DNA of 64,000 nt from Acorus gramineus. Taxonomy: Eukaryota > Streptophyta > Magnoliopsida > Acorales > Acoraceae. Both the position numbers and the translations under genes were made by a program. This document shows positions 32,981 to 44,930 of the stretch, piece by piece; the stretch's first letter is position 1, and each line of letters starts with the position of its first letter. The DNA is taken from positions 13,221,731 through 13,285,730 of the forward strand of contig JAUJYN010000012.1 in NCBI GenBank assembly GCA_030737835.1, in the 5' to 3' direction. The notes beneath the pieces were generated by a model that worked only from the letters and a program-made list of their open reading frames with translations, was not told where the DNA came from and made no database searches.

Positions 32981-34689
32981 AGGGGTGGGGGGAGCTCTGA
33001 AATCGAAGAGCTGATGCTGGAAAAATAAATACAGTGATCTTGTGATGTCTTATATATTTTATGTGTGTGTTTGTGTAGATATATATATATATATGGTTTT
33101 GTTTGTGGTGCAATGAAGGATGAGAGGTACGAAGAAGGGCACCTGAAAGGGGTTCCTAAACAGGGAAAGAAATGTGAGGTGTTGCAGGGATTTTTTATTT
33201 TAAATGCAAACTGGTTTGCACAGTTTTATGCGTGCATGTGTGAGCATGTTCATTAAAAGAAACAGCTGTTCTTAGGTTTCTCTGTTGATGCATGATTGTG
33301 AGTTCAGCTTTTTAGAGATTATCATTATAAGCATGTATATGCGCGCATTTGTGACACAAAGGACTGTATTCATCTTTGGACAAGTTGATTTATAAAGTAT
33401 ATATAATTATGAATTGTATATAATCACTTGGGTAAAATTTAAAAATAAATACATGTTTTGTTGAACAAAATATATATACACTTTGTTAGGGAGATGAGGT
33501 TGTATATATATAACAGCACCTTCATCTTTATTATTGAAATTGCTATAAAAATTTGCTCTACTAGTTGTTGTGTTAGTGATTATTAAGTTGTTTTGTGACT
33601 TTTTTTAAACAATTTGTGGGCATATATAACATCCCCATAAGCATAGACAATTGTAGACTTACTAATAATGTGTCATATATAAAGGGGTTTGGATCCTATA
33701 TAAAGACCTGGGTTACCTTAATATTTAGTATTCTCTGATCATAATCATCGGCGTACTAATGTCAAAATATTTATCTGTATTCTCATTTGAACATTATTAT
33801 ATTTATATCCTAATATTGATAAATTAAAAAAACAAGGATGAATTATTAAAACAATAATGATTTTTGTAGACTTCAATACAAACCCCATGAGATGGCACAC
33901 ATGTAATTCCTTATGTACCCTTATTTATTTTTTTCATTTATTTGATAACCGATCTTTTTCTTTTAATGTAGGAGGCAGTTACAATATCCATTAATCTTTT
34001 TGTTCTTTCTTTTTTTTTTTAAATCAATCCAATCCATCTATTTTTTTATCGATTTTTTTTTTTTTTAAGAATCACAAAATCAGCAGCTTCAGTGTGAGTA
34101 ACAACAAGATCAGATCATCGGCCCGAAGATGGCTATCAAATCGATATAAATAGGAGAAGAAAATAAAACATTTACCATTTTTCCCAATTTATCATATCCG
34201 AAATTAAACATCAAACAACAAATCGATTTTAGTTTTTCAGATGAATTTTAGTTTTTTTTTTATCTGAGTGATTGTTTGTTGTTTCAGTGATCGTTTTAGG
34301 TTTAGCTCATTGGATTTTTTTATTTTGATTATATAGATGTTAATACTTATATGAATCTCTATTATTTTTTGTCAAGCATGTACAATTGTGTATGATGATG
34401 TAGATGTTTGTAATTCTGTGTTTCTTTTTGTTTATAAGCATTAAATATTATTTAATTTTTTTTACAATCTTGCAAATAGAATTTTTTGTTTTGAATTCAG
34501 ATACATTCGAAACGTATCTGAATATTATATGTATCTTGTTTTTGTATGTTTTTGTTTGTCTTTTGGTTTTTCTATTAATGTAAGTTAATGAATGATTAAA
34601 TTGTTTATGTTAAATACATTTTTTTGGTATATGTATCCATGGTTTATTTATATTTGTGCAAACGTTTTTTACTTTTTATGTTGAATTTA
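32981..34689. other. NAC upstream region and AT-rich spacer
   Basis: No gene. A short (AT)n at about 33080-33094, poly-T tracts at 34008-34068. ORFs at 32889-33256 are low-complexity readings of promoter sequence. Confidence 0.45.
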
Positions 34690-35010
34690 GATACATTTTC
34701 AATGTATCTAAAAAAACTAATATATGGTGTATCTGAAAAACTAATATAAGGTTGTATCTAAATTTGTATATGTATCTGAAAAACTAATATACTCATCTGT
34801 ATCTGTATAAATTTTTATTTGAAATTTTTTCATGTGTATCTATATCTAAATATGCATTTATATCTGAAAAAACTAATATATGATTGTATCTAAATCTTTA
34901 TCTGTATATGAAAAAACTAATATACTTATCTGTATCTGTATCTGAAATTTTTTAGATATATGTGCATTTGAAAAACTAGTATATTCATATGTGACTGTAT
35001 CTGAAAAAGG
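34690..35010. repeat. Degenerate minisatellite with GTATCTGAAAAACTAATATA unit
   Basis: Five to seven irregular copies of a unit built on GTATCTGAAAAACTAATATA followed by a TCTGTATCTGTATCTA-like spacer. A weaker TACATTCGAAACGTATCTGAAT-like form appears from about 34500. No coding sense. Confidence 0.7.
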
Positions 35011-35959
35011 TAGAAATAAAAGTGAGAGGAGGTGGAGATCGGAGGAGGGCTTGAAAGGTGGTCGATGCACCTCTTATATGAAGAGGGCGACGAGAGGAAT
35101 CTAAGGATGGTGACACCGGTCGCCAGAGATGAGGAGGCAAGCCGGAATAGATTTTTAAAGTGGCAATGACATAGGAGGGTAAAAAGGGAATTTTTCAAAA
35201 GATAGAATATTGTATTGGGATCGATTAATGAGGGATTGTTTTATTCGGAATGAAAAATTCAAATTTAAAAAAAGAGTAGTATTGTTTTTTCAGTTTGTAT
35301 CTTTTTTAAAAGTCAAATAAAAAATCAATGAGATAAGGACTCTTTTTCTCAATCAGACTTTTGAGGCCCATATAGTAGTATTGTTTTTAAAATTAGTATT
35401 ATAGAAGAATTTAATGAAGTATCATAACATAAACAAAGGATGCATTTCTGAAAAATGGCATGCCTTTATATTTATAATTGGAATTCAGATTATATAGTAT
35501 TAATGACATTAGTGACAAAACTAATCACTCCTATCATTGCCAAGCTGCATTACTTTGCAATAATTATCATTGATAGAGGGTTTGAAAAATAAGGGTACTA
35601 CAGGACTACGAAGAGTAGGTCAGTATAGGGCATTGAATAGGGGGTTAGGGTTTTCTTCCTGACCCTTTTGGGGGTGCATTTATAACCCAAAGTATCACAG
35701 CAGTACCAGAAAAAAATTCCAGAAGTGGGACCCCCTAATCCCCTACTAGTCTATTGGCTCGTGAATTTACGAAATGACCCTTCACAAAAGTATTTTCTAT
35801 AACGCGTAATTCATTAGAACTTTTTTTTTTTAATCTTATAAAAATATAAAATATGAACTTTTAAACAAAAAAAAATAAAAAATTAAAACATAGGAGACTA
35901 CACTCACTGTGTATCCATAACATTAGCTTCTTCAAACACGTCGATTGATTGGGATGGAC
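35011..35959. other. Intergenic, slightly GC-richer patch, no gene called
   Basis: 35030-35150 is purine-rich and GC-richer (GGAGGTGGAGATCGGAGGAGG onward) but only short overlapping minus-strand ORFs occur. It may be the flank of a decayed element that includes the minisatellite. Confidence 0.4.
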
Positions 35960-37035
35960 TCCTCAACCAAAATAATTGTCTAGAGCCCCTATCATCATGG
36001 GACTTCAAATCCCTTAAAATAAAATAGGTATGTATTAAAACTATTTGAGTATTTTTAGAATTGAATTTTTTAAATTTATTCTTTTCTACAATCCTTTCTA
36101 TATGTATTTTTAAATTTTCTTGTGTTTTTATGCATAATTCTAATTTATATTTTTGATTTTTTTTAAATTGTTATTTGGTTGAATTATTTTTATATTTGGA
36201 TTTTTTTAGTTATTTTATTTAAAAAAATCATCCATTTATCTCTTTTTATCATTTTTTTAGTTTTTCATAACTCATTTAAAATTTTCAATTATACATGAAT
36301 TTAGTTTTACATTTGAATTTACAAGTAATAGTAATGTAATCTTTTCATTAACAGATTCCACATATTAAGGAGTTTGTTTTTGCTATTTTTTATTGTTAGT
36401 TAAAAATGAAAACTTAAATAATAGTTCTTCGGAGTTTGATTTTTGTTTTGTTTTTATTTATTTATTTTGAAGATTAATTGTGTTGTTACTCATTATATTT
36501 TTTTCATACATATTCTTTGGGGCCCCATTTTATAAATTTGTCTAGGGCCCATTTTAGTTTGATGAATCTCAGGGCCGGCCCTGCCCAGGGTTGTCTTTGA
36601 GAATTGAATTTTTTAAATGGGGTCTAGGTAAAAATTTAAAGCGCGGCCCATACATTATTATTTTTTAAAATCTAAATTGTTTTAATTTAACACATTATCA
36701 ACATTACTAAATAGATGCACGATGTTATATAATAATTTAAATTTAAACATTATACAATATCATATGCACTTAATTAATAAAACAAAAGAAATTAAATTTT
36801 AAAAATTGAAATGTCTATTAGATTATGGTTGGAGAGATCTAGGGAAAAAAGAAATTTCAGGGGATATGGAATATCAGACAGATTAAAAAAGTTTGTTGAG
36901 AGATATTAATTAAAGTAACGCATCTCACAATACTTTTATTAAAGTGCAATGAATAGATGGTTCTTAAAGGCCTTTATTAGATGGGGGCCTTAGGCAATTG
37001 CTTTGGTGGCTTTGTCGCAGATAGACTCTGAGACT
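35960..37035. mobile_element. hAT-like transposon remnants, two abutting ends
   Basis: CAGGGCCGGCCCTG at 36570-36583, read in reverse, is followed by a TGAGATTCATCAA block and GGGCCCTAGACAAATTT, the typical start of a common plant hAT group; the remnant runs leftwards to about 35960 (TGTCTAGAGCCCCTAT). A second fragment follows directly (CCCAGGGTTGTCTTTGAG to GGGGGCCTTAGGCAATTGC at about 37000). No transposase is visible. Confidence 0.5.
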
Positions 37036-38629
37036 CCCCCCCACAATGTTTTTAAAATTAAAGTTTTTCTTAATATCCATATGGGTTAGATTTTTTTTTT
37101 ATATATGAAGAAAAAAGAAAAAGATTGACATGGACATAATGATAACAAAAAAGTTGATCTTAGTGCTTCGTTGCCGCTGTCATATTTAGAGAAAAATTCA
37201 AATAATAACAATTATTTGGAATATAAATTTAAAATTAAATATCTCATATTTTAATTCATATACCAAATTTGTGATCATATTTTTAATTAAGACATATATA
37301 AATCAATAAGAAAATTACACATAATTTTATCACTTTTAAAATATATACTATCACTTTTAAATATTTGATTTGTCATTTTTCATTTATTTGAATTAATTTT
37401 GTTTTCCTTTTAAAATTGATTATTGTCTCTAAATAAATATATTTTTTTGAAAAAATTTATTTTTATTTTATTAAAAACAAAACTTTAAAAATATACATAA
37501 AAATATAATGATTGTGAAATGATGAATAGAGTATAATTAAAAAAAAAGTCAGAGTGAAGGACAGCCTATAGGGCACCACCTGTCCTTTTGAAACTCCCGA
37601 GGAGAAAGATTTACAGTGAAGAAGCAAAGTCAGGCGAGCCTTTATGGCCTTCTGTTTTCTTCTTCTTCTTCTATAAATGTGTATATAAATCACTGTCTCT
37701 CTTTCTTTTTTTTTTTTTTTTTTGTCACTTATTTCGATGAAGCTGGGGCTTTTATTAAAGAGTTCGATTTCATTCAATCATGGACATGAATACGTTTCGG
37801 GTCCAATCATTTGATAAGAAAGAAATTTATTTATTTATATACGAATATATGAAAATGTGTGAAGTGTTAGAAATATTTTAACAAAAAAAAAGGGGGGATT
37901 TAATGTGTGAAGTGTTTAAATATTTAACAAAAAAAAAAAAGGGATTTATTTGTTTTTCATGAATTGAAGAGATGAAGGTTGTGCTTGGGACTAAGGTAGG
38001 GAACTCCACATTCAGAAAAATAGGACAGTAAAAAGACAGTACTGTTTTTAATATTTTTTAAATGTGAAATTTTTTGCGTTTAAAAACATTGTTTTCACTG
38101 TTCAAACGCAGACATCTTTTTCTTTTGATACGTAGTGGTGTTACACAGTAAAAAAAATCGAGTTTAAACGACGAATGTACGTCGTTCTCCTCGCCACATA
38201 ATCTACTGCACCACAATCCAACATAATCTAAAAATGCAATCAAGCATTTTATTCAAGAAAAAAGAGTGTAATTATATTCAAGGTCCAAATTAAAATCTAG
38301 AAATCCCAGACACATATCTAAACAATTTTCGTTATTATTGTAATCTAAATCTCCCTCCATGTGTTTTCTATGTATTTTTCTCTACAATAGATCGAAACAG
38401 TGATTTTGAAAAATCAAATGATATTATGGTAAAATTTTCAAAATTTCAGTGTTTAGATTTCGGAGCCAAATGCTACGTTAATATTTTTTGATTTGTCAAG
38501 ATCACAAAGATAGGGAACGAGTTGAAGGAGTCGTTTCTATATTGTGGGTTAGCACTTAGTCCTTTTGGCGAAGAGGAGTGTGTGTAGAAGCTAACCTTTT
38601 CTACACCTTCATTTTCGGATCACGCGTGC
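37036..38629. other. Intergenic AT-rich sequence, no gene seen
   Basis: Short minus-strand ORFs at 37463-37777 and 38058-38243 are low-complexity. A (TTC)n lies at about 37656-37672. GATAGGGAACGAGTT at about 38511 repeats the end sequence of the 39221-39499 MITE. Confidence 0.45.
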
Positions 38630-38637
38630 GATCTGTG

Positions 38638-39075
38638 TAGGGTTGCAACTTGGGTCGGATCGATGGATTGAACCTGATTTTTATATGGGTTGGGTTGGCT
38701 AAATCGGGTTCGGGTTCGGTTGGTCAATTCGGGTTTCCTCATGAATCAGGTTAGGTTTGGGTTGGCCCCACTTACAACTTAACCTTACCTAACTTGAACC
38801 TATAAACTAATAGTTAAAAAAGTAATGGTTTCAAAATTTAGGTATACCTAACTAATCTTATGGGTTGGGTTAGGTTGGTTTATTTAATTTGCACATCATG
38901 TTTAAAAATCGGGTTGGGTTGGACCGGGTTAGATCGGGTTGATTTATTTAATTACGGGTTGGGTTCGGGTTAGTCCAATCTAGGATGGAAATTGGATTGG
39001 ATCGGGTTAGGGTTGAGTAGTTTGAAATTCATGTTGGGGTCAACCTGAACCCAAACCGCCCGAGTTGCAGCCATA
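38638..39075. mobile_element. 438-bp hAT-type MITE rich in GGGTTGGGTT
   Basis: The ends TAGGGTTGCAACTTGGGTCGG and (reversed) TATGGCTGCAACTCGGGCGG form an inverted repeat of hAT type. Flanking 8-mers GATCTGTG (38630-38637) and GACCTGCG (39076-39083) match at six of eight positions, fitting a worn 8-bp target-site duplication. The interior is a degenerate array of GGGTT, GGGTTGGGTT and AACCC motifs on both strands. Confidence 0.75.
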
Positions 39076-39220
39076 GACCTGCGCAATGTTCTAAAATTAT
39101 ACTTTTGTTTTCTTTCTTTATGTTCTATGTTTTCTCACTCTCGTTCAGATAGTGTCTATTTTAGTTACTTTTGGAATGGATACATGTCTACAATTTTGCT
39201 ATAAAAAAAAAAGAAAGATA

Positions 39221-39377
39221 GGGAACGAGTTAGGTCTCACACTAGTTGGATAATTTGATTGTTCAACGCATTTATAATTGTTAGATTTTATCATTTTAAG
39301 ATAACATATTAAAAGTTATTACATGTGATTACCATTTAAGAAAAAATTTAATGAAAAAATATCATAATAACAATAAC

Positions 39378-39420
<43 letters not shown>

Positions 39421-39499
39421 CTTAATGTGAAAATATTATAATAATAAATACGTTAGACAATCAAATTATCCAACTAACATTGGACCTAATCCGTTCCCC
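39221..39499. mobile_element. 279-bp MITE with about 55-bp inverted ends and (AT)n centre
   Basis: The left GGGAACGAGTTAGGTC and a following TTGGATAATTTGATTGT segment match the reverse complement of the right end (GGGGAACGGATTAGGTCC, TTGGATAATTTGATTGT) over about 55 bp. The centre contains (AT)n at about 39380-39416. Confidence 0.8.
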
Positions 39500-40009
39500 A
39501 CAGGATATGCTATAGCCAGTAACCAATGTAATAAAATTGTTCATCATTATAAAATAAAAAAATGTTCCAGTGACTATAATACAAAGATATCATGAGTAAT
39601 ACACCACGACTTAGTTCTAAAAATGTGTTTTAATTTGTACTATTATTTTAATATCAAATGCTCCATATTTCTTGGTGAAAATTTTTCCAAAAAAATTCTC
39701 CCAGTCCCAATTTTCTCCCTATAACACAATACTTTTTTCCAAATAAAATAATGGGGAACAGTTACTACACAAAACAAATAAGTTCTATTCCAACAAGCTC
39801 TTTATATAATTTTCTCTAATAATAAAAACTATATTCTAAAAAATAAAAAAATGTATATCCCAATGTCAAAACATCCCAAGAAGATCTATGCGAATTTGGG
39901 TCCATGAAACAAACCTTACCCCAACTGTAAGGAAAAAAAAAACAGATCCAACTATATATTAAAAAAAAAAAAAAAATCCAACATTGGTAACATATGCTCA
40001 ATTAATGTG
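39500..40009. other. Intergenic AT-rich sequence, nothing seen
   Basis: A-rich tracts only (39960-39977 is an A-run). No ORF or element end. Confidence 0.5.
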
Positions 40010-40310
40010 GGGGAGGAGGAGATACATTTTTTTTATCTCCTCTTCTATGGACCACCCCACGTGCGAGTGGCAGCCTGGAAATGACGAGTCGGGCAGAGCT
40101 CGAGCAGGCTCCACACGTGTGGACGTATCTGTAGGTGGGGCCCACATGAAGACCCAATTTTCTGTCCTTTTGTACTCTCGACACAGTGGGCCTATGAGAG
40201 GTGTAGGCCGGCAAATCTATTCGGCCCAACAACCCCCGCCATTAATTCTCCAACGGCCAACTAGATTATCAATCATCTGATCGTTCATCTCCACCGTCCA
40301 TTCTGGTTGG
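40010..40310. promoter_or_regulatory. Orphan promoter-like GC island
   Basis: Holds two ACGT cores (CCCACGTGCG at about 40057 and CCACACGTGTGG at about 40111), the palindromic site-II-like GTGGGGCCCACA at about 40135, and further GGGCC/GGCCCA copies to about 40230: a typical plant core-promoter vocabulary. No gene of adequate length follows on either side; ORFs here on both strands overlap each other and have no domain. Confidence 0.35.
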
Positions 40311-42312
40311 GTTTTGTGAGGTCAGTTTATTTGGATCATGTGATGATTATTATTATTATTATTATATATATTTGGAGGGGACAAAAATCCATGAATCGGG
40401 TTCGGATTGTTAGATCCGTCCACTCTCGCTCTCCTACGACTGGATTGTGTTTGTCACCAGCTATCCAAGCTATTGGTCGAACTAGGTTTTTTATAAAAAT
40501 AATTTTTACTTATCTCAACAGGAAGAGTTCTCTCTTTATAGAGTTAGTTAGTGTTATTTTAGGATTGACGATCGATCTCTCCCAATCGGATAGGTGAAAG
40601 AGAGATCCCTTGAAATATTGTGATTTGTAAGAATGTCTCATATTGATAACTCAAAATCATAATATATTTTATAGTTGAGATTCAATCATAAATCCGATTT
40701 GAAATCTTTTAATCATCAGATGTGAGTGGACTAACGGGTTGAACTCCCTATAAGAGCATTATTATTATTATTGTTTGGTTCAAGAAGAAAAAGGTGAATA
40801 TGTCCTTAAGCAATGAGTCTATTTATATCACTACTCAATCGGAATCAACTAGGAATCTAAATTTTAGAATCTATTAAAATTAGAAAAAAAAAAAGGATGT
40901 TATAGTCAATTATTGTGAGTTCCATAATAAAACGAGGTAATCAATTTTGATTTTTGTAGGAGTTTGATTACATTGTATATAGTTAGTACCGTAGCACTAT
41001 TTTTGATAGTGCTTCACGAAATATTCCACACCAAATTTCACAATTTATACAGGTTCCAACTCTATGAGTGGATGTGAATGATATGTGATGTTATGAAAAA
41101 AATGATATGTGATGTTATGAAAAACTACATTTTTGAGTTTTGTTTTATATCATTTGATTTCAAGGTTTCAGATCCATTGATCTTCTTCTATTTCAAACAA
41201 ACAAAATTTTTTGTAGTGGTCTGACTTCATATATCCAACTCGCCTGTCATCACAAATCTCAGCCACCAATTTGAGGTCTCACAGTATCCTTCATACTTGT
41301 TATAATAAATGTTTGTTAAAATTAAGACAATGTATGATGAGTCTATCCCACCACTCTTGGGATAAATTGATATTATTATATTATACTACACAAAAGTGGC
41401 TTGGCATTCAAAACTTTAATTTTTTGGGGGTACAAATTTAATTTATTCCGCCGTTTCTACCATACAATCCATGTGGAGGAATCCCAAGAGACTGTTGGTT
41501 TTATAATTTTTTAAAAATATTATTTTTTTTAACCCCAATAAATCATGTATCTTTGAAATAAATGCATATATCTCTCCATATTAAAACTAATGTATGAAAC
41601 AAGTTTGGATAGCCTGTGAAAGATTTTTTTTTTTTACAAGAATCATATTTAATTTAATCATAGTTTTAAGTTTGGTCTCAACTTTTGACAGAAATAGAAA
41701 TAAATTTTTGTTATAAAAATAGCTTTTAGAAATATAACAAAAATGAGTTACTTGAAAATTTGTTTCCAAAGACTATTTTTAGTAAAAAGTTAATTTTTCA
41801 ACTCGTTTCATTCATTCATGTAGCGAATTTTATGAAATAATAGAAACTAAAATACATATATCTTATGGAGGCACCAAAAATATACATATATAAGCCAAAC
41901 GAGACTCCCCGTACACTATATAAGAAGAAGAAGAAGAAGAAGAAGAAGAACAAAAAAAAAAAGTTAGATTTTTTTTCACCTCTGCATATGAAGTTTCTCG
42001 AATTAGTAGAGTGATTTTGGGGAGTTGGAAATTTGAATAGCCCACTGCTCAGTAGTACCCTGACAGCATAGGGCTTTCATGGCATGTGGATATATTATAT
42101 AGTGTTTGTCTGCAATAGTAGGATCATGATCTTTATCCCCGGCTTATACCCACCTGTCTTTTCTTTGGCTTTACTCCAAAGAAATAAGCATAGGGATTGC
42201 TCTTCTAACCTGAATATTTATATATAGCTAACATGAAATTGGGGATAGGATAGAATAAGCAAGGATGGCATAGGGCCATAGATCAAGCCCCATGTTTTGG
42301 TCCTATCTTTAT
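40311..42312. other. Intergenic: (ATT)n, (AAG)n, no gene
   Basis: (ATT)n at about 40346-40366 and 40760-40773, a tandem pair of AAAAATGATATGTGATGTTATG units at about 41079-41120, and (AAG)n at 41923-41950. No gene. Confidence 0.5.
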
Positions 42313-42843
42313 CTCCCGTATGGGGTATGACATTAGATTATTCGCTCCTGATAGCTATACTAAGATAGATAACAATTCAGATTGAATAAGCAATTTTTTG
42401 TTTGGTTGTATTTTTTGTTATTCTCATTGGAAAACGTAAAAATAATGATTTTTTTGTTATTTGGTTCATTTTGGATAAAATGATGATAAATAGTTGATAA
42501 AAGATGAATAAGAGTTTATGACTTTTTAAATAACAACTATACCTCCGGGAATAGTGTGAGAAATGTATTATTGATTTGATAGATGTGACTGTTTTTAAAA
42601 TCCGTATGAGACTGTGAGGTGAGATAAATTTTTTAAAATAACAGAAAATGATATTTTTATTCATTGGCATAGATAAGGCCTGATAAACAATTCCAACATT
42701 TCTTTAGAATAGTTATCAGGCCTTATCTTAGCTTATTCAAACATAACTATCGGAGTTTATTCTGTCAAAATAAACAATTTTTTTTTACAATTCTTTTGTA
42801 TTCTTTCTTATTCTAAGCTTATTTCTCACGCCATACGGAGGGT
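42313..42843. mobile_element. MITE, family C copy 2
   Basis: About 530 bp, body similar to 28131-28654. Possible ends CTCCCGTATGGGGTATGAC and (reversed) CTCCGTATGGCGTGAG. The repeated CCTGATAA / TTATCAGG pair near 42680 and 42715 gives an internal fold-back. Confidence 0.65.
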
Positions 42844-43268
42844 TAAAGTTTAGAAGGAAATCAAGGCCCAATAATGCATATAATGACTTAATTCTGTTTT
42901 TAATTTCAGGTGTCGTGTTACAAAATCAGAACATATTTGTCTTCTTAACAAGTTATATACACACCAAAAAAAAAAAAAAAATCTTCACTGTAAATGCCTC
43001 ATCTCTTTCATAGATGGTTTTGATGATAATGCCAAGATTCAGAATTCAAATGAAGAGAGGTTAATAATTAAGGTTGTGTTGACAAAAATGGCACAAATAT
43101 TGATCTAAAAATTACAGAATTTAATATGTTCTTAGTTATTTCAGATTAACAAAAAAAAGGGAAGATTGTCAACAAAAACAAGTTTTTTATTAACAGGTAT
43201 ATGAAGTCTTGAACAAAACTAATATAGATAAAAATAAGAAATGAAGTATAATCATAGTTTTTAAATGA

Positions 43269-43310
<42 letters not shown>

Positions 43311-43783
43311 AGAGAGAATATTTGGCATATTTTGATGTTAATATATAAGTTTCATGGAAAAGTTCACATCAAAACTTCTAGTTAGAAATACCACAAACAT
43401 ATGCTTGGATGAAAGACATAATGTTTTCACTCACTTTTTTAAGTGATAAATAAAGAAATTTAAAACTCTTTTGATGTATTTTATGTTACTCAATGCCAGA
43501 AAGTTTTGATACGATAAGAGGATAGACTATGTAAGCCAAGATGTCAAGATGACATAAAATAGCAATTCAATCAACTACCAAATACAAAGAAAAAACTAAT
43601 ATATCTCGATAAGCAATAAAGTGCATGTGGGAATCATGGAGGATAATAATTAAAAGACAAGCAAGGTGAGGGGGAGACAGGTCACAAGCCTCTCCCAACA
43701 CATAATTGATGTCTAGATGATCAGCTTAAATCAAATGGGAAACAATGCATGCTTTTAGAATATTCCCACCTAATAATTTTAGA
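42844..43783. other. Intergenic with long (GA)n
   Basis: No gene. A (GA)n microsatellite of about 45 bp at 43272-43316. Confidence 0.5.
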
Positions 43784-44236
43784 GGTAAAGACATTTGTAT
43801 CCTACAAAATTCTATATACTTATATGTGAAAATTAAGACAGACACATGAGTCCCTGAAAACTCACAAAAACCTAATTATCATAATCGGATTCATTCAAAT
43901 TTGACAAAATATTTTATTACCATTTAATTGTGTAGACATTATAGTCTCATTAAATAATCATAAAAACAAATTAGTCTATTCAAAGATCATATTATCCTTG
44001 TAAGATTTTTTTATGTTTCTTCATTTCCATTAAGGTATTAATTGAAAATGATTAAAAATTTGAAGATAATTAAATCATTTCATGGTTATAGGATAAAGTT
44101 AAGTAGGATAGGTTATATTAGAATTAATTTTTTGTTGAAACCAGGGATGTATATGGGTTTTTGTGAGTTTTCAAGGACTTTGATAAGGACTTATATGAGA
44201 TTATCTATGTTGCGAGGACTTGAATGTCTTTAACCC
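43784..44236. mobile_element. MITE, family A copy 1
   Basis: About 450 bp with long inverted ends. The left end GGTAAAGACATTTGTATCC and its continuation to CTCACAAAAACCT pair with the right end (reversed: GGGTTAAAGACATTCAAGTC...CTCACAAAAACCC). The whole element is related to 48677-49171, with best similarity in inverted orientation. Confidence 0.75.
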
Positions 44237-44489
44237 ATAATTTTATCAATGAAAAATAGTAAAGATCACTTTAGATTTAGCAGTTCAATTGTGGAAAAAT
44301 ATTATTTTACAGGCATTTGAAAACACAAGAAAATTAGACATGACGTAGTGTTTTTTGTGATATGGGCGATATAGAAGCAGAACCCATAAATGCGCTTGAT
44401 TTCCCCCATCGTTAAATCTGATCCACAGTGAGGAACATTTACATATTGTAAAACAGACTAAATGTATTAATGACAAAAAAAAAATAAAA
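44237..44489. other. Short intergenic stretch, nothing seen
   Basis: AT-rich sequence with no recognisable element or ORF of interest. Confidence 0.4.
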
Positions 44490-44930
44490 CCACCATGACA
44501 TACCTGGAGCCCGCAGGCCCGGGACAAACCTTCGTTTTCAAAATCAAAGGACAAAAGAAGCCCAGCCCGATTTCAAAACCGGGCCCGAACCCAAACCCCA
44601 GCTTAGCACGTAATTTTGGGCTGTGCAATTTGAGCTGGATCGTTCGGCCCGCAGGCCGAGCCCATGATAATTTATTCGTTGTTGTTTTGTCGGCGGAAAT
44701 AAAACTGAAAAAGAAATCACAACCGACAGCGCAATCGTGGGCCCCACACTACACGTCTCAACTGCACATTCCACCTCACGTTTTCTCGTGATGGCCCAAT
44801 AAAATACACGATACGATACGTATAAATATCTCATATTCTCATATGCCGAGATCTCTCACAACTCCGTCATCAAAACAATCCACGCCGTCCATTCTCATAG
44901 AAGAGATGCGATATTTTAAGGATTCGAGAA
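44490..44930. promoter_or_regulatory. Second orphan promoter-like island
   Basis: GC-elevated, with several GGGCCC/GGCCC sites including GTGGGCCCCACAC at 44737-44749, TGATGGCCCAATAAAAT at about 44789, and a TATA box (TATAAATA, 44821-44828) followed by a CT-rich, leader-like sequence. No ORF follows on the + strand within the expected distance. Either the gene is lost or the transcript is non-coding. Confidence 0.35.

Noticed and set aside
38638..39075. Interstitial telomere from GGGTT repeats
   Set aside because: Units are GGGTT/GGGTTGGGTT, not TTTAGGG, occur on both strands, and lie inside hAT-type ends.
40002..40280. Opposing 98- and 76-codon ORFs
   Set aside because: Overlap on both strands in a motif-dense island; no domain, better read as regulatory DNA.
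44495..44834. Opposing ORFs of about 97 codons
   Set aside because: Same reasoning: GC-rich promoter-like island, no domain.
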